64,000 bases of DNA from Bradyrhizobium sp. AZCC 1719 (GCF_036924525.1 NZ_JAZHRU010000001.1:5981001-6045000), one strand, 5' to 3'; positions 43,332-53,022 are shown, counted from the first letter of the stretch. The notes: a model not told the origin generated them from the sequence alone. Numbers and translations: made by a program.

Positions 43332-44507
43332 CTAGGCGAACAGCAAGTTGTCGGCCGAAAGACCACGGAGCGACTCTCCTGGCAGGAAAATGCTGCCGTC
43401 GTCGCCGAAGTCGATGACGACGCCGGAATGGCGTTGTGTCGCGTGAGTAAGCACGTCCTCGAAGCTGTCGACGCCCTCGACATTGAGTGCGATCTGGTCG
43501 TCCTTGCCGAATCCCACAATCGCGTCGTTGCCGTCGCCGCCTTGGAACATGAACGTGTCGGCGCCCGCACCGCCCACTATCCAGTCGTCGCCCTCCCCGC
43601 CGGCAATCAGGTCGTCGCCCCGGCCGCCGAAGATCTTGTCATCGCCGGCGCCGCCATTGAGCTGGTCGTCGCCCCGGCCGCCAAAAATCTTGTCATCGCC
43701 GGTGCCGCCATCGACAACATCCCAGCCGGCGCCGCCAAACACCGTGTCGTCACCCCCGCCCGCCGTGACAAGGTCATCGTCTCCGCGGCCGATGATCAGA
43801 TCGCGGCCGTCCGTTCCTTCCCGAAAGCGAACCGTGTTGATGTGAACTTCAGCGAGCTGGGCGCCCGGACGGGTGAAGTCGGCCGCGACCGGATCAATGA
43901 ACTCGCCGGCCTCATTGAAGCCGCCGAGGATGATCTGGTCGCCTTCGCCGACCGGATTGCCCAGAGAGCCGTTGAATCCGGGATGGAGGTGAACGACACC
44001 GGACTCATTCAAGCCAGTGTTGGGCGCGGTCTGGTTGATGAAGGCCGCGTCAAGTTCGGTGTTTACTTCGGTGCCGGCGTCGTAAGCATCTGTGCCCGCG
44101 AATGCGATCGTCGTCTCGCCGAGGAAGCGACCCTGGGCGTCGAACAGCCGCAACGCCTCATCCGTGCCGATGAACGCATCGTTCGACGGGATAATCATCG
44201 ATCCGAAACTGGCGAAGGGATTGGAGACACCGTCGACGTCGAGGATGGCCGAGGTGGTCTCCTGCGTCGCGATGGGGCCGGCGGCGCCGGCGACGAGCAA
44301 ACCCTGTCCGTCGGCATCGGCCGTGACGAGCTCGGTACCAAGTATCGTGGCGGCGCCGTCCTCGGCCAATTGCTCGAGCCCCGGCGAAGCCGCTTCGCCG
44401 ACGTTGAACAGATCGAAGCTTCCATCGTGGAAACCGAGCCAGGCCGGCGTCAAAAATGTGCCGCCGCTCTCGGAGGTATTTTTGATTGTGACCCTGAGTT
44501 CAGTCAT
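43332..44507 (-). CDS. RTX-type calcium-binding protein with spondin-like N-terminus
   Basis: A 391-residue protein from ATG 44507. Residues about 1-200 (LRVTIKNTSESGGTFLTPAWLGFHDGSFDLFNVGEAASPGLEQLAEDG) match the Spondin_N domain found in bacterial secreted proteins. Residues about 230-330 hold six or so nonapeptide repeats (GRGDDDLVTAGGGDDTVFGGAGWDVVDGGTGDDKIFGG) that bind Ca2+ and form a beta-roll. There is no N-terminal signal peptide, so export by a type I system with the C-terminal signal is expected, but no type I transporter is adjacent. Probably an adhesin or surface protein. Confidence 0.85.
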   Translation of the reverse strand: MTELRVTIKNTSESGGTFLTPAWLGFHDGSFDLFNVGEAASPGLEQLAEDGAATILGTELVTADADGQGLLVAGAAGPIATQETTSAILDVDGVSNPFASFGSMIIPSNDAFIGTDEALRLFDAQGRFLGETTIAFAGTDAYDAGTEVNTELDAAFINQTAPNTGLNESGVVHLHPGFNGSLGNPVGEGDQIILGGFNEAGEFIDPVAADFTRPGAQLAEVHINTVRFREGTDGRDLIIGRGDDDLVTAGGGDDTVFGGAGWDVVDGGTGDDKIFGGRGDDQLNGGAGDDKIFGGRGDDLIAGGEGDDWIVGGAGADTFMFQGGDGNDAIVGFGKDDQIALNVEGVDSFEDVLTHATQRHSGVVIDFGDDGSIFLPGESLRGLSADNLLFA

Positions 44508-44924
44508 GGACGCCTCCCCTTGACTGCAAGGCCCCCAGAGGATCACTCCCTAGTCAGCGCCATCGATCGGATCAAATGACAATAGCTCACGTCCAATCAC
44601 AAGGCGTTGCGACATACAACCTGACTGACCCATCGCAATGCGTGCCATGATCAGCAGGATGCCACAGCAGCCGGCGTGGCGACGATCTTTGCGCTTACAC
44701 CTCCGGGCAGTCTGAGTTCGGCCGTGGGCTCGTTTCTGGCGGTAACTCGTTCTGATGAGACAATGCGGTGGATTACGCCTTCGGCTACTAATCCACCCTA
44801 CGAGCTGAAAACTTCGATGCCTTCATCGGCTCCGCTCCTCCGAGCGGAGATCCGGCGCCGAAAAGCTCTACCCTCAATGCTCCAGTTTGAAGGGTTCAGA
44901 CCAACGTGAAGCGCCGGCGAGCGA
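44508..44924. other. Intergenic region without a supported gene
   Basis: About 417 bases between the RTX gene and the AadA-like gene. Near 44760 it holds GACAATGCGGTGGATTACGCC, which matches a fragment at about 34660 and belongs to a known type of dispersed repeat. Short open frames here have no recognisable content. It should hold the RTX promoter on the minus strand. Confidence 0.5.
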
Positions 44925-45725
44925 TCATAGCGGAAGTGACGGCGAGGTGACTTCCACCTTGCAGAAGCGGGCAAAAGCCAGGACCTCATCGAGACGATTG
45001 CCCAGATCGTCTTCACCCCCGCCGAGATAGGCCCGCAGCGCCGTCTCCATGACAGGCCGGTGCTGATGCGGCAGGCGTTCAAGCGTCCATCGGGCAGCGG
45101 CATCCTTGGACGCGATTTCGCCCGTGCAGGCGCTGAACCAGATGCGGGCCAGCGTAAGAATGATGTTCCTCTCGTCACCGCGGAGATCGTCCTCGCAATT
45201 CCACAGGGACAATGTTTCGTGCAGCGCGCGGCGAAAGTCAGCCGGCGGCACAGGATCGAAAAGATCGGACGCGCGGGGCCCCTTCAAGGCGACACTGTGC
45301 CGACGCAGCTTTGTCAGCAGGATCGCAAGATCACGATCCTCGATGGGAGGTTCGACGATTCCCCGCTTCACGTCGCCGCGCAGCCACTCGCCGAATTGCA
45401 GTTCACGCCGTGGAGAATAGCGCCACGGCACCACTTCGGCTTTGACGATGACTGTCACTTCCAGTGGGCGCAGCGGCGTGCCACCCTTCGGCGTTCCCGA
45501 CACCGCCAGCAAGCCCGTCATTAACGAGGCCCGCGCGACAGGCGAAAGCGCGGCATTGACGGTAACCAGCAAGTCGATGTCGCTATGCGGCTTCAGCCCA
45601 CCATCGATGGCAGAGCCGAACAGATGGATAGCATGAACCTGGCCGCTGAGGTGCTGCTCGATGACCGCAAGCGCCTGCTGTAACTGCTCAGCGATTTCGT
45701 CGGGAACAATAGGCATAGTGCTCAT
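44925..45725 (-). CDS. AadA-like aminoglycoside 3''-adenylyltransferase
   Basis: A 266-residue protein from ATG 45725. The nucleotidyltransferase motif HLFGSAIDGGLKPHSDIDLLVTV has the Gly-Ser and two metal-binding Asp, and the C-terminal half follows AadA closely in outline: VPWRYSPRRELQFGEWLRGDV, IEDRDLAILLTKLRRHSVALKGP, LFDPVPPADF, ETLSLWNCEDDLRGDERNIILTLARIWFSA. The length agrees with AadA (about 260). It would adenylylate streptomycin and spectinomycin. It lies immediately left of the guaA-end remnant and is not in an integron: no attC or integrase is seen. A chromosomal resistance determinant. Confidence 0.85.
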   Translation of the reverse strand: MSTMPIVPDEIAEQLQQALAVIEQHLSGQVHAIHLFGSAIDGGLKPHSDIDLLVTVNAALSPVARASLMTGLLAVSGTPKGGTPLRPLEVTVIVKAEVVPWRYSPRRELQFGEWLRGDVKRGIVEPPIEDRDLAILLTKLRRHSVALKGPRASDLFDPVPPADFRRALHETLSLWNCEDDLRGDERNIILTLARIWFSACTGEIASKDAAARWTLERLPHQHRPVMETALRAYLGGGEDDLGNRLDEVLAFARFCKVEVTSPSLPL

Positions 45726-45754
45726 GAAAGTGCGCGATAGCGAGAGCCTCGCCC

Positions 45755-45892
45755 TCACTCCCACTCAAGCGTCCCCGGCTGCTTACTCGTCACATCATAC
45801 ACTACCCTATTCACCCCTTCACCTCGTTGATGATTCGCGTCGCGGTCTGGCCGAGGAAGCTCATGTCGAAGGGATAGAAGTCGGCGGTCATG
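45755..45892 (-). pseudogene. guaA: guaA 3'-end remnant (138 bp)
   Basis: These bases match 51299-51437 (the last 46 codons and stop of guaA) with about a dozen differences and one deleted base, which shifts the frame. Homology begins exactly at the stop codon and ends at GCGGTCATG. Beyond it there is no match. This is what remains when a mobile element inserts into the 3' part of guaA and restores the gene: the displaced original end is left at the far side. It bounds the defence operon at 46.6-51.1 kb. Confidence 0.85.
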
Positions 45893-45906
45893 TTCCGCCC
45901 GGTTTC

Positions 45907-45931
45907 TGATCTACTTTTCAAAGAGCATGAG
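45907..45931. repeat. 25-base dispersed repeat, second copy
   Basis: Matches 31309-31333 with one mismatch in 25. It begins 15 bases after the guaA remnant, so it could mark the element end, but its role is unknown. Confidence 0.6.
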
Positions 45932-46002
45932 GGTATGGGTCCGCATTCTCGCGGCGAAGCGCCCGAGCTTTGCGTCATCTGGGGCCCTCTGCACTAGTAG
46001 AG

Positions 46003-46449
46003 GGCGCAGGGAAGACCGGGTGCTGGCTGCACCCGCGGTCTCGTGTGCAATTGCGCATAGCAAAAGCGCACACGAGCATACAGGTACAGCGGGAGCATCC
46101 CGGCCTTCCCTGCGCGATGGCTTTACGGCTTATAACGTGCTCTCCCCGGCGAACGGCTTTTTTGCCACCGTCGCCCCCAAGAAGCTTAGCTTGCAGCTTC
46201 GCTCCTTAAGGACTTAATGCCAGCACCGCGACATCAGGACCACACGACTTCGCCGTACGCCTCTTGCGCGCAACGTCTATCGCGCCTTCAGCGTCCACCG
46301 CATCTCACCGCACGTCAGTGACGATGGCCAACGCCCCTCATCTGCCGTGAGACGGACGGAGTTATGCGACTGATTTGGGTGAGAACGAAAGCAGAATATT
46401 TTTGATTCCGGGGCTTGACACGACTTCTGAAAATCAGAAGTGATTTGCC
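46003..46449. repeat. Large structured intergenic repeat, copy 2
   Basis: Shorter relative of 7925-8503. Outer arms GCGCAGGGAAGACCGGG (46004-46020) and CCCGGCCTTCCCTGCGC (46099-46115) pair except one base; the inner CTCGTGTGC/GCACACGAG (46040-46076) is retained exactly. Relative to copy 1, a T-A pair in the outer stem has become G-C, a compensatory change. The 3' tail contains TTGACA and the perfect hairpin ACTTCTGA-AAA-TCAGAAGT. The 130 bases after it, up to the next gene, show nothing recognisable. Confidence 0.8.
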
Positions 46450-46628
46450 TGTCGTGCTAGTTTGTGACGCGGCCTTGAGCTACCGTTGCAATTTTTTGCA
46501 CTGTAACCGTGATGCGACGAGCCCACTCCTATTCGATGGTCACAATACCGGAACCTGAAATCGTGCAGAAAATCTCAAGAATAGGGTCGCCATCCCGGCG
46601 ACGACGACGGCCCATCGAAAAACCCGCT

Positions 46629-47543
46629 TCAACGGCCACGCAAGCTAAGGTCTCGAACCGCAACGAAGGCGCGATTTGTCTCTGCCGCACGGCGGGCCTT
46701 CTCCTCCAAGACGTCGATCAGCGATACGCGGCGCGAGAGAACCTCGTAGAGATCGAGACCGTCAGCACAAATGAGATTGGTCTGACGGCCGCGCGCAAAC
46801 GCATCAAGCCCGTCTATCGTGAAGCCTGAGTTGCTAACAAACAGACCGCGCGACCACGATGCTTTCCCTGCAACCTTTCCTGAGAAGATCATCAGGTCCG
46901 CGAAACCGATCTGCGGTCCGTGCCATTTGGCCTCCACCAGATAGGTCTGTCCCTGAAGCTTGAAGCTACCGTCGATCTGTTCCCCCACCAGGCGGAAAGC
47001 CCCGCGAGGTGCAAGGCCGAAGCCAGCAAACAGCTCGTTGAGGAATGCTTCGAAGCGAAGGCCGCGTGTCTGCGGGTCGAGCTTCGTGATCTCAATGAGA
47101 AGCGCGGCAAGCTCCTGCGCCTTCGCCTCGTTCAGCATTGTTGCTGGTCGGGGCGCGGGCTCCTCGGCTTTCGGCGGGCCGAAACTGCTGAGGAAGCCCG
47201 AATCCAGTAACTCCGGAATCTTGAATTGCACGCCGGGAAGGAGGCTGTTCAGCCGGTCGATCTCTTCGCGGCTCAGGGGATTTCCCTTACCGCGTCGGTA
47301 GGTCATGGCCTGCCGGACGATTGCCACGATCAGCTTTGTAAAGCACGACCGGCGCTGTTCGAGCGTCGCGGTCAAGAGCTGGACGATCGCAGGCCTCTTG
47401 CTGCCCGGAACCCATAGATCTCCGACGCCAGCTTGCGATGCCGCAAGCGGAAACGCCGTCCTGTTGTTTCCGCTTCCCGGAAGGAAATCGTAGAGGAGGT
47501 CCGCTAGGTCTTCGACCGCCTGGGCTTCACGAAATGACAGCAT
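46629..47543 (-). CDS. Mrr-like restriction endonuclease (PD-(D/E)XK)
   Basis: A 304-residue protein from ATG 47543. The C-terminal nuclease domain (from about residue 135) shows [21 protein letters not shown], then [23 protein letters not shown] with the Asp191, Glu204 and Lys206 of the PD-(D/E)XK active site, as in the Mrr/restriction-endonuclease fold. The N-terminal about 130 residues are not recognised and may dock on the ATPase or DNA. It is the last gene of the OLD-UvrD operon, 3 bases after the UvrD stop. It is not part of canonical Gabija. Confidence 0.78.
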   Translation of the reverse strand: MLSFREAQAVEDLADLLYDFLPGSGNNRTAFPLAASQAGVGDLWVPGSKRPAIVQLLTATLEQRRSCFTKLIVAIVRQAMTYRRGKGNPLSREEIDRLNSLLPGVQFKIPELLDSGFLSSFGPPKAEEPAPRPATMLNEAKAQELAALLIEITKLDPQTRGLRFEAFLNELFAGFGLAPRGAFRLVGEQIDGSFKLQGQTYLVEAKWHGPQIGFADLMIFSGKVAGKASWSRGLFVSNSGFTIDGLDAFARGRQTNLICADGLDLYEVLSRRVSLIDVLEEKARRAAETNRAFVAVRDLSLRGR

Positions 47544-47546
47544 TGA

Positions 47547-49364
47547 TTACTCGCCGTAGGCCTCTTCCATTCGCGCTTCAAGTTCGTTCAAGAACGGGGA
47601 GCGCCCCCAATTCATCCTCCCGCCACGCGTATCAACATAGCCGGAATAGAGCATGTGGATCTCGTCCCGAGCTCGCGTAAGGCCGACGTAGAACAACCGT
47701 CGGCTCTCGCGGCGAACCGCCGGCAGCTCATTGCGCCAGGGCAGACTTCCGAGATCGAGACCAACCATGATCACGACGTCATATTCGCAGCCCTTCGCGG
47801 AGTGCAGCGTCAACAAATTCAGGTGCAGCGGTGAGCCATCGCGTCCCCCGAGGCTCGCTAGGTCAAGGTCCGCGAGCGGCCCCCCGACCGCTAGCGCCGC
47901 GGACATGCGGTCTACCTGTTCACGCTGATCGGCGAGGCTCGGTTCGGTCGCCATCAACGCATCCAGAATCCCAGCCCGTACTCCCGCCACGAACTCCCGA
48001 GCGAGTCCCTCCTCGACTCGAAGCGACCAGAGAAGCTGTGTTAGACGTTGCGTTTCATCACGCGCCTGTGCGTCGGATATCCGAGTGCGGTGAAATCCGA
48101 GCCAGCGATCGAGCAGCCCACGCAACTGCGGACGGGCCTTGCGCCAGCCGCTGGAGCACCAGGCGGCGCAATCCTCGATCCAGCTCGTGAGCGCGACTTT
48201 CCGATAAGGAGCTGCGGTGTCGATGCGGACGAAATCAAGACCCGCGGCAGCAGCAGCTTCCGCGACGACGTCGCCGGCCCGATAATCCCGGTAGAGAATG
48301 GCGATCTCGCCGAGCGCGCGTCCGGGCTTGGCCGCGAGCGCTGCCGGGATGATCTCGGCGACCGCGTGCGCAGCCTGTCCTTCGAGCCCAGCGGGGCATC
48401 GGACGAATTCGATGACCGCCTGTCGGTCCGGGTCGTTGGATTGATAACCACGAGCCTCGCCGAGCGCCATTTCCGATGCGCTGACGATGCGCGACGCCGA
48501 ACGATAGTTGAGCTGGAGCTGAACACGCTCGACATCGTCCCGCCCGGCCAGTTCCTGCAGCAGGGCTCCGTCCGCGCCGGTGAAGCCGTAGATCGACTGA
48601 TCGGGGTCACCCACCGCAAAGAGCCGGACGCCGCCATCGAAGGCGACGCGCTTCACGATGCGGTGCAACGCCACGCCGAGGTCCTGATATTCGTCGACCG
48701 CGAGGACCGGAAATTTCGCCTGAAGAAGCGGGAGCACCCAGTCATGCTCCGACACCAGTCGCTGCCCGAAAATCACAAGATCATCGAAGTCGATGATGCC
48801 TAAGCGACGCAGCTCGGCCTCATATCCCTCCGCCCATGCGGCGAGCTCCGCCTCGCTGGTCCAGGCGATAGACGTCCTATCGAGAACCGACCGTCGATGC
48901 CGCCCAAGTTCCATCGGCTTGTTGGGATGGCCGACGCCGAACAGCCGATCTCCGACCCGCTTCATTGCTTGGTCGCTCTGCCGTTGCGTGGCGACGGCGA
49001 GCGGGAACGGCACCGGCAGGTCCGCAAGCCGGCCATAGGGCATGAGGAGATGCCTCAAGCAGAAGCCATGGACTGTGCCGATAAACAGATTGGGCGCCTC
49101 GCGCAGGCCTAGCCGTTCGAGGCGACGCGTCAGCTCGCGTGCACACTCCTGGCTATAGGTGATGCACGCCGCCCCGCGCGGTGCGCGCACGTCCTCAGCC
49201 ATGATTCGGGCGAGCTTGAGCACCAGCGTCTTGGTCTTACCGCTGCCGGGTCCAGCCAGCACCACGCAGTGGCCAGTTGAGTCATAGGCCGCCTGCTGGC
49301 CCGGATTGCCGACAAGATCGGCCGCCTGGGCGAGATAGGCCGCACTGACGCTACGCAACGGCAT
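47547..49364 (-). CDS. UvrD/Rep-type helicase (GajB-like)
   Basis: A 605-residue SF1A helicase. Walker A is LAGPGSGKTKTL (residues about 36-46); motif II is VDEYQDLGVALH, motif III GDPDQSIYGFTGADG, motif IV QLNYRSASRI, motif V LNLLTLHSAKGCEYDVV and motif VI RRLFYVGLTRARDEIHML. All canonical residues are present. The start overlaps the end of the OLD gene by 14 bases. In Gabija the helicase partner GajB senses DNA and cooperates with GajA; it is about 500 residues, this one is longer. Alternatively an independent repair helicase, but the coupling to OLD argues for Gabija. Confidence 0.87.
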   Translation of the reverse strand: MPLRSVSAAYLAQAADLVGNPGQQAAYDSTGHCVVLAGPGSGKTKTLVLKLARIMAEDVRAPRGAACITYSQECARELTRRLERLGLREAPNLFIGTVHGFCLRHLLMPYGRLADLPVPFPLAVATQRQSDQAMKRVGDRLFGVGHPNKPMELGRHRRSVLDRTSIAWTSEAELAAWAEGYEAELRRLGIIDFDDLVIFGQRLVSEHDWVLPLLQAKFPVLAVDEYQDLGVALHRIVKRVAFDGGVRLFAVGDPDQSIYGFTGADGALLQELAGRDDVERVQLQLNYRSASRIVSASEMALGEARGYQSNDPDRQAVIEFVRCPAGLEGQAAHAVAEIIPAALAAKPGRALGEIAILYRDYRAGDVVAEAAAAAGLDFVRIDTAAPYRKVALTSWIEDCAAWCSSGWRKARPQLRGLLDRWLGFHRTRISDAQARDETQRLTQLLWSLRVEEGLAREFVAGVRAGILDALMATEPSLADQREQVDRMSAALAVGGPLADLDLASLGGRDGSPLHLNLLTLHSAKGCEYDVVIMVGLDLGSLPWRNELPAVRRESRRLFYVGLTRARDEIHMLYSGYVDTRGGRMNWGRSPFLNELEARMEEAYGE

Positions 49365-51135
49365 TGCGAATGTGCTCCAACGCCTGGCGGATGTATTCTG
49401 GGCAAGTGTCCTCGGTGACGCTGGGCGCTAGCGCCTGGGCAAAGCGACCCTTGCCGACCCGTTCAATGAGAGCAATAAGGCGATCATCATCGAGTGTTTC
49501 GGGATCGTCCACCCATCCCTGCAACTCTTCGCGCGAGTCGTCGCCGATAGCCAGCTCTCGCTCGATCACCTCCTGAATGTCCTCGGCAAGCCCTCCGGTG
49601 AATAGTTCCGGCTCGAGGGTGTTGCTGTTGACAAAGTAGCCGAAGGGTTCGGCGCGAGCGATCACGGCGTCAGCGTCAAGACGCCGGTAGTCGACGCCTT
49701 CTTCAAGCAGTTGTAGCAGATTGATCAGGCGGCGGCGGACCCGAGGGGGACTTCTACCATTTGGGTCGCGGTCCGTCAGAATGACATGCGGGATGTTCAG
49801 TCCCTGCGGACCCAGCAGCTTGACGTAAGGCGTGAAATTGGTGCCGCCGACCGAGCATACCGTGATGCCCAGCATATCGAGCGGAATGTCCAGCGCCTCT
49901 GCAAAGGCGGGCACCAGGAAGCGCTCCGCGTCGCCCTCGACCAGGATCACCCCTCGGGCGAAGAAGATTTCACCACGGCTCACATCGATATAGCGCTGAA
50001 GGTCCGCCTCGTCGCGCTCATCGAGCGGAGCCGTGGCGGTCGAAACCGCCACCGTCGCATTCGTTTCCGCGTCGTAGCGGAGCAGCACGATCGAGCGGAT
50101 CGGCGTGACGCTGGCGATATGCGGCGAGTGCGTCGTCAGGATCGTCGTGAGCGGCGGCGTATCTTCTTCGCCATTCCCGCCACTGCCCAGGAAATAGCGA
50201 TAGACGAGACGCTGGACGTGCGGGTGAAGGTGGGCCTCTGGCTCCTCGACGACGAAGAATGTGTGATCGCGCTCGCCATCCGTGACGAGGTGATCGAGTT
50301 CCAGACTCTTGAGCGCCAGGAAAATCAGGTTCGCGGTGCCGAGACTGGCGTCGGGAATGCCACGTGCGCCATTGTCGATGAGCAGACGCAGGCTGCGCAG
50401 CAGCGCGTCGACCCGCGTCGGCGCGAGACCGAGCGTCAAGGGGACGGCATGCTGCTCCCCGGCAATGGCGATCAGTCTCTCGCTGATCCGCTCTGCGGTC
50501 GCGACCACCTCATCATGGCTGACAAGCTCAGCCTGCGCGTCGTTCACCTGCTGCTGGATTTCCGCGCGCGCATCCTCGTCGAGCGACGTCGCCAACTCCT
50601 CGATCAGCGGCCTCAGCGGTGAGTTGCGCCAACTCGACAGATCCTTCTCGGCATCGCGCAACGCAACCTGCACGTCGAGCGGCAGCATCCGCCGCAGCGA
50701 TGGGCCGACGGACATCTCGGGATCGTCGCCGCTGAAGATGATGTACTCATAGTCGGCCAGACTCTCCGGATCCCGCCCGAGATTGGCCTTCGGCTGAAAG
50801 CGATAGGTGAGCCGTGCGACCATCGGCGGCCCGGGGTCAACCACGCAGTCATTAAGATGCGCCATCAGACGCGGATTGCCGGTGAAGTCGGTCAGCTCGA
50901 CCGCGATCTCGATCGTCTCCCCAAGCTTGTCCTCTCCTAGACCGTCCCAGAAATGCTCGAGCCCGAGCTGGCGATCACGCTCGGAGAGGCCGGGGTCGAG
51001 GATCAGTTGCAGGGCACGGACGAAGTTGCTCTTGCCGACCTTGTTCTCGCCGACGATGACGATGCTTTCGCCCGTTGCGACGTCTAGTTCCGCGAAGTTG
51101 GCGAAATTGGTTATTCTAACTCGTGAGATGCGCAC
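49351..51135 (-). CDS. OLD-family ATPase/Toprim nuclease (GajA-like)
   Basis: A 594-residue protein from GTG 51135, with GGGGGAG just upstream; a longer in-frame start (TTG 51150) would include that site. The N-terminus RISRVRITNFANFAELDVATGESIVIVGENKVGKSN carries Walker A (residues 29-36). Walker B is FFVVEEPEAHLHP (near 293-305) and the H-loop TTHSPHI. The C-terminal Toprim domain has the Glu in LVEGDAERFLVP (E400) and LTDRDPN (D455, D457). This is the class 2 OLD nuclease layout and matches GajA in order and partner. The operon begins here. No promoter or operator was obvious in the 163 bases before it. Confidence 0.88.
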   Translation of the reverse strand: MRISRVRITNFANFAELDVATGESIVIVGENKVGKSNFVRALQLILDPGLSERDRQLGLEHFWDGLGEDKLGETIEIAVELTDFTGNPRLMAHLNDCVVDPGPPMVARLTYRFQPKANLGRDPESLADYEYIIFSGDDPEMSVGPSLRRMLPLDVQVALRDAEKDLSSWRNSPLRPLIEELATSLDEDARAEIQQQVNDAQAELVSHDEVVATAERISERLIAIAGEQHAVPLTLGLAPTRVDALLRSLRLLIDNGARGIPDASLGTANLIFLALKSLELDHLVTDGERDHTFFVVEEPEAHLHPHVQRLVYRYFLGSGGNGEEDTPPLTTILTTHSPHIASVTPIRSIVLLRYDAETNATVAVSTATAPLDERDEADLQRYIDVSRGEIFFARGVILVEGDAERFLVPAFAEALDIPLDMLGITVCSVGGTNFTPYVKLLGPQGLNIPHVILTDRDPNGRSPPRVRRRLINLLQLLEEGVDYRRLDADAVIARAEPFGYFVNSNTLEPELFTGGLAEDIQEVIERELAIGDDSREELQGWVDDPETLDDDRLIALIERVGKGRFAQALAPSVTEDTCPEYIRQALEHIRNAVA

Positions 51136-51298
51136 ACTTCTCCCCCCCAACTATTGGACGCTGCGATTGGCCCACATCGCAATGTCCGCCCAAGGCATGA
51201 GAGCATCTTAGAGAAGAAATCCATCTTCGATCATGCGGACGTAATCTCTTACTGCGTCGCCTTCAGGCGCCCCCTGGCGTGGCATGGCTGCTGTCAAA

Positions 51299-52895
51299 TC
51301 ACTCCCACTCAATCGTCCCCGGCGGCTTGCTCGTCACGTCATACACCACCCGATTCACCCCCTTCACCTCATTGATGATCCGCGTCGCGGTGGCGCCGAG
51401 GAAGCTCATGTCGAAGGGATAGAAGTCGGCGGTCATGCCGTCGGTGGAGGTCACTGCGCGTAAGCCCACGACGTATTCATACGTGCGGCCATCGCCCATC
51501 ACGCCGACCGTTTTCACTGGCAACAGCACGGCAAAGGCCTGCCAGATCTTGTCATAGAGGCCGGCTTTGCGGATCTGGTCGATATAGACCGCGTCCGCGT
51601 TGCGGAGAATGTCGAGCTTTTCCTTGGTGATGTCGCCAGGACAACGGATGGCGAGACCCGGGCCCGGGAATGGATGGCGGCCGACAAAGATTTCGGGCAG
51701 GCCGAGTTCGCGTCCCAACACGCGGACTTCGTCCTTGAACAGTTCGCGCAACGGCTCGACCAGCTTCATGTTCATGCGCGCCGGAAGGCCGCCGACATTG
51801 TGGTGCGACTTGATGGTCACCGAGGGGCCGCCGGTGAAGGAGACGCTCTCGATCACGTCGGGATAGAGCGTGCCCTGCGCCAAAAATTCGGCGCCGCCGA
51901 TCTTCTTCGCTTCCTGCTCGAACACGTCGATGAACAGGCGGCCGATAGTCTTGCGCTTCGCCTCGGGATCGCTGACGCCCTTGAGCTCGCCGAGGAAAAG
52001 CTTTGAGGCATCAACATGCACCAGCGGGATATTGTAGTGATGCCGGAACAGGTCGACGACCGTCTCGGCTTCGTTCAGCCGCAGCAAGCCGTGATCGACG
52101 AACACGCAGGTGAGCTGGTCGCCGATCGCTTCGTGAATCAGCACCGCGGCGACCGCGGAATCTACGCCGCCGGACAGGCCGCAGATCACCCTGCCCTTGC
52201 CGACCTGGGCGCGGATTTTTTCGATCGCTTCCTCGCGGAAGGCGCGCATGGTCCAGTCGCCGGTGAAGCCTGCGACCTTGCGGACGAAATTGCGCAGCAG
52301 CTTGGCGCCATCAGGCGTATGCACCACTTCGGGGTGGAACATCAGGCCGTAATATTTGCGCTTCTCGTCCTGGATCACCGCAAACGGCGCGTTCGGCGAG
52401 ACGGCGGCCACCGTAAAGCCCGGCGGCATTTTGGTGATGCGGTCGCCATGGCTCATCCACACCGGATGGCGCTCGCCCATCGACCAGGTGTCGTCGAACA
52501 ATTTGCTCGCCGTCTTCACCTCGACATCGGCGCGGCCGAATTCGCGGTGGTGGCCGCCCTCGACCTCGCCGCCGAGCTGGGCGGCGAGCGTCATCTGGCC
52601 GTAGCAGATGCCGAGCACGGGGACGCCGGAATCGAAGATCAGTTGCGGCGCACGCGCCGAGCCTTCTTCGTGCACCGACTCCGGGCCCGCCGGAGAGGAT
52701 CACCGCCTTCGGCTTCATCTCCTTGAAAGCGGCTTCGGCCTTCTGGAACGGCACGATTTCGGAATAGACGCCCTCCTCGCGCACCCGGCGGGCGATCAGT
52801 TGCGTCACCTGACTGCCGAAGTCGACAATCAGAATCTTGTCATGCGCCGAGGCCACCGAGGTGGTCTGCTCGCGGGCTTTCTGTGCTGCTGTCAT
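51299..52895 (-). pseudogene. guaA: guaA, GMP synthase (glutamine-hydrolysing), apparent +1 frameshift
   Basis: The 3' part (51299-52675) carries the glutaminase core ([15 protein letters not shown] with the catalytic Cys, MFHPEVVHT) and the whole ATP-pyrophosphatase ([16 protein letters not shown]) and dimerisation domain. The first 66 residues ([27 protein letters not shown]) are in another frame from 52895. Both parts join at about 52684, where GGCGGGCC-C-GGAGTCGGTGCAC holds one extra C relative to the frame that reads [19 protein letters not shown]. GuaA is needed for GMP synthesis without salvage, so a sequencing error in the C run is likely. The C-terminus matches the 138-bp remnant at 45755. 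Confidence 0.88.
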
Positions 52896-53022
52896 GGACA
52901 GGAATTACGCGACGGGGCGCGGCCTCGCAACCGCGGCAACGGGCTGACCCACATTCTTTCTCGGGCATGGACAGATCGATACTGGGTAAGTATTATTGAC
53001 CTAATTTGGCCGGCCGCGCGCT

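Noticed and set aside
43140..44579. 479-codon plus-strand open frame over the RTX gene
   Set aside because: Complement of repeats rich in Gly-Asp codons gives a long open frame by composition; no family motif.
46509..46829. Plus-strand open frame ahead of the nuclease gene
   Set aside because: It runs into the complement of the Mrr-like gene; no domain.
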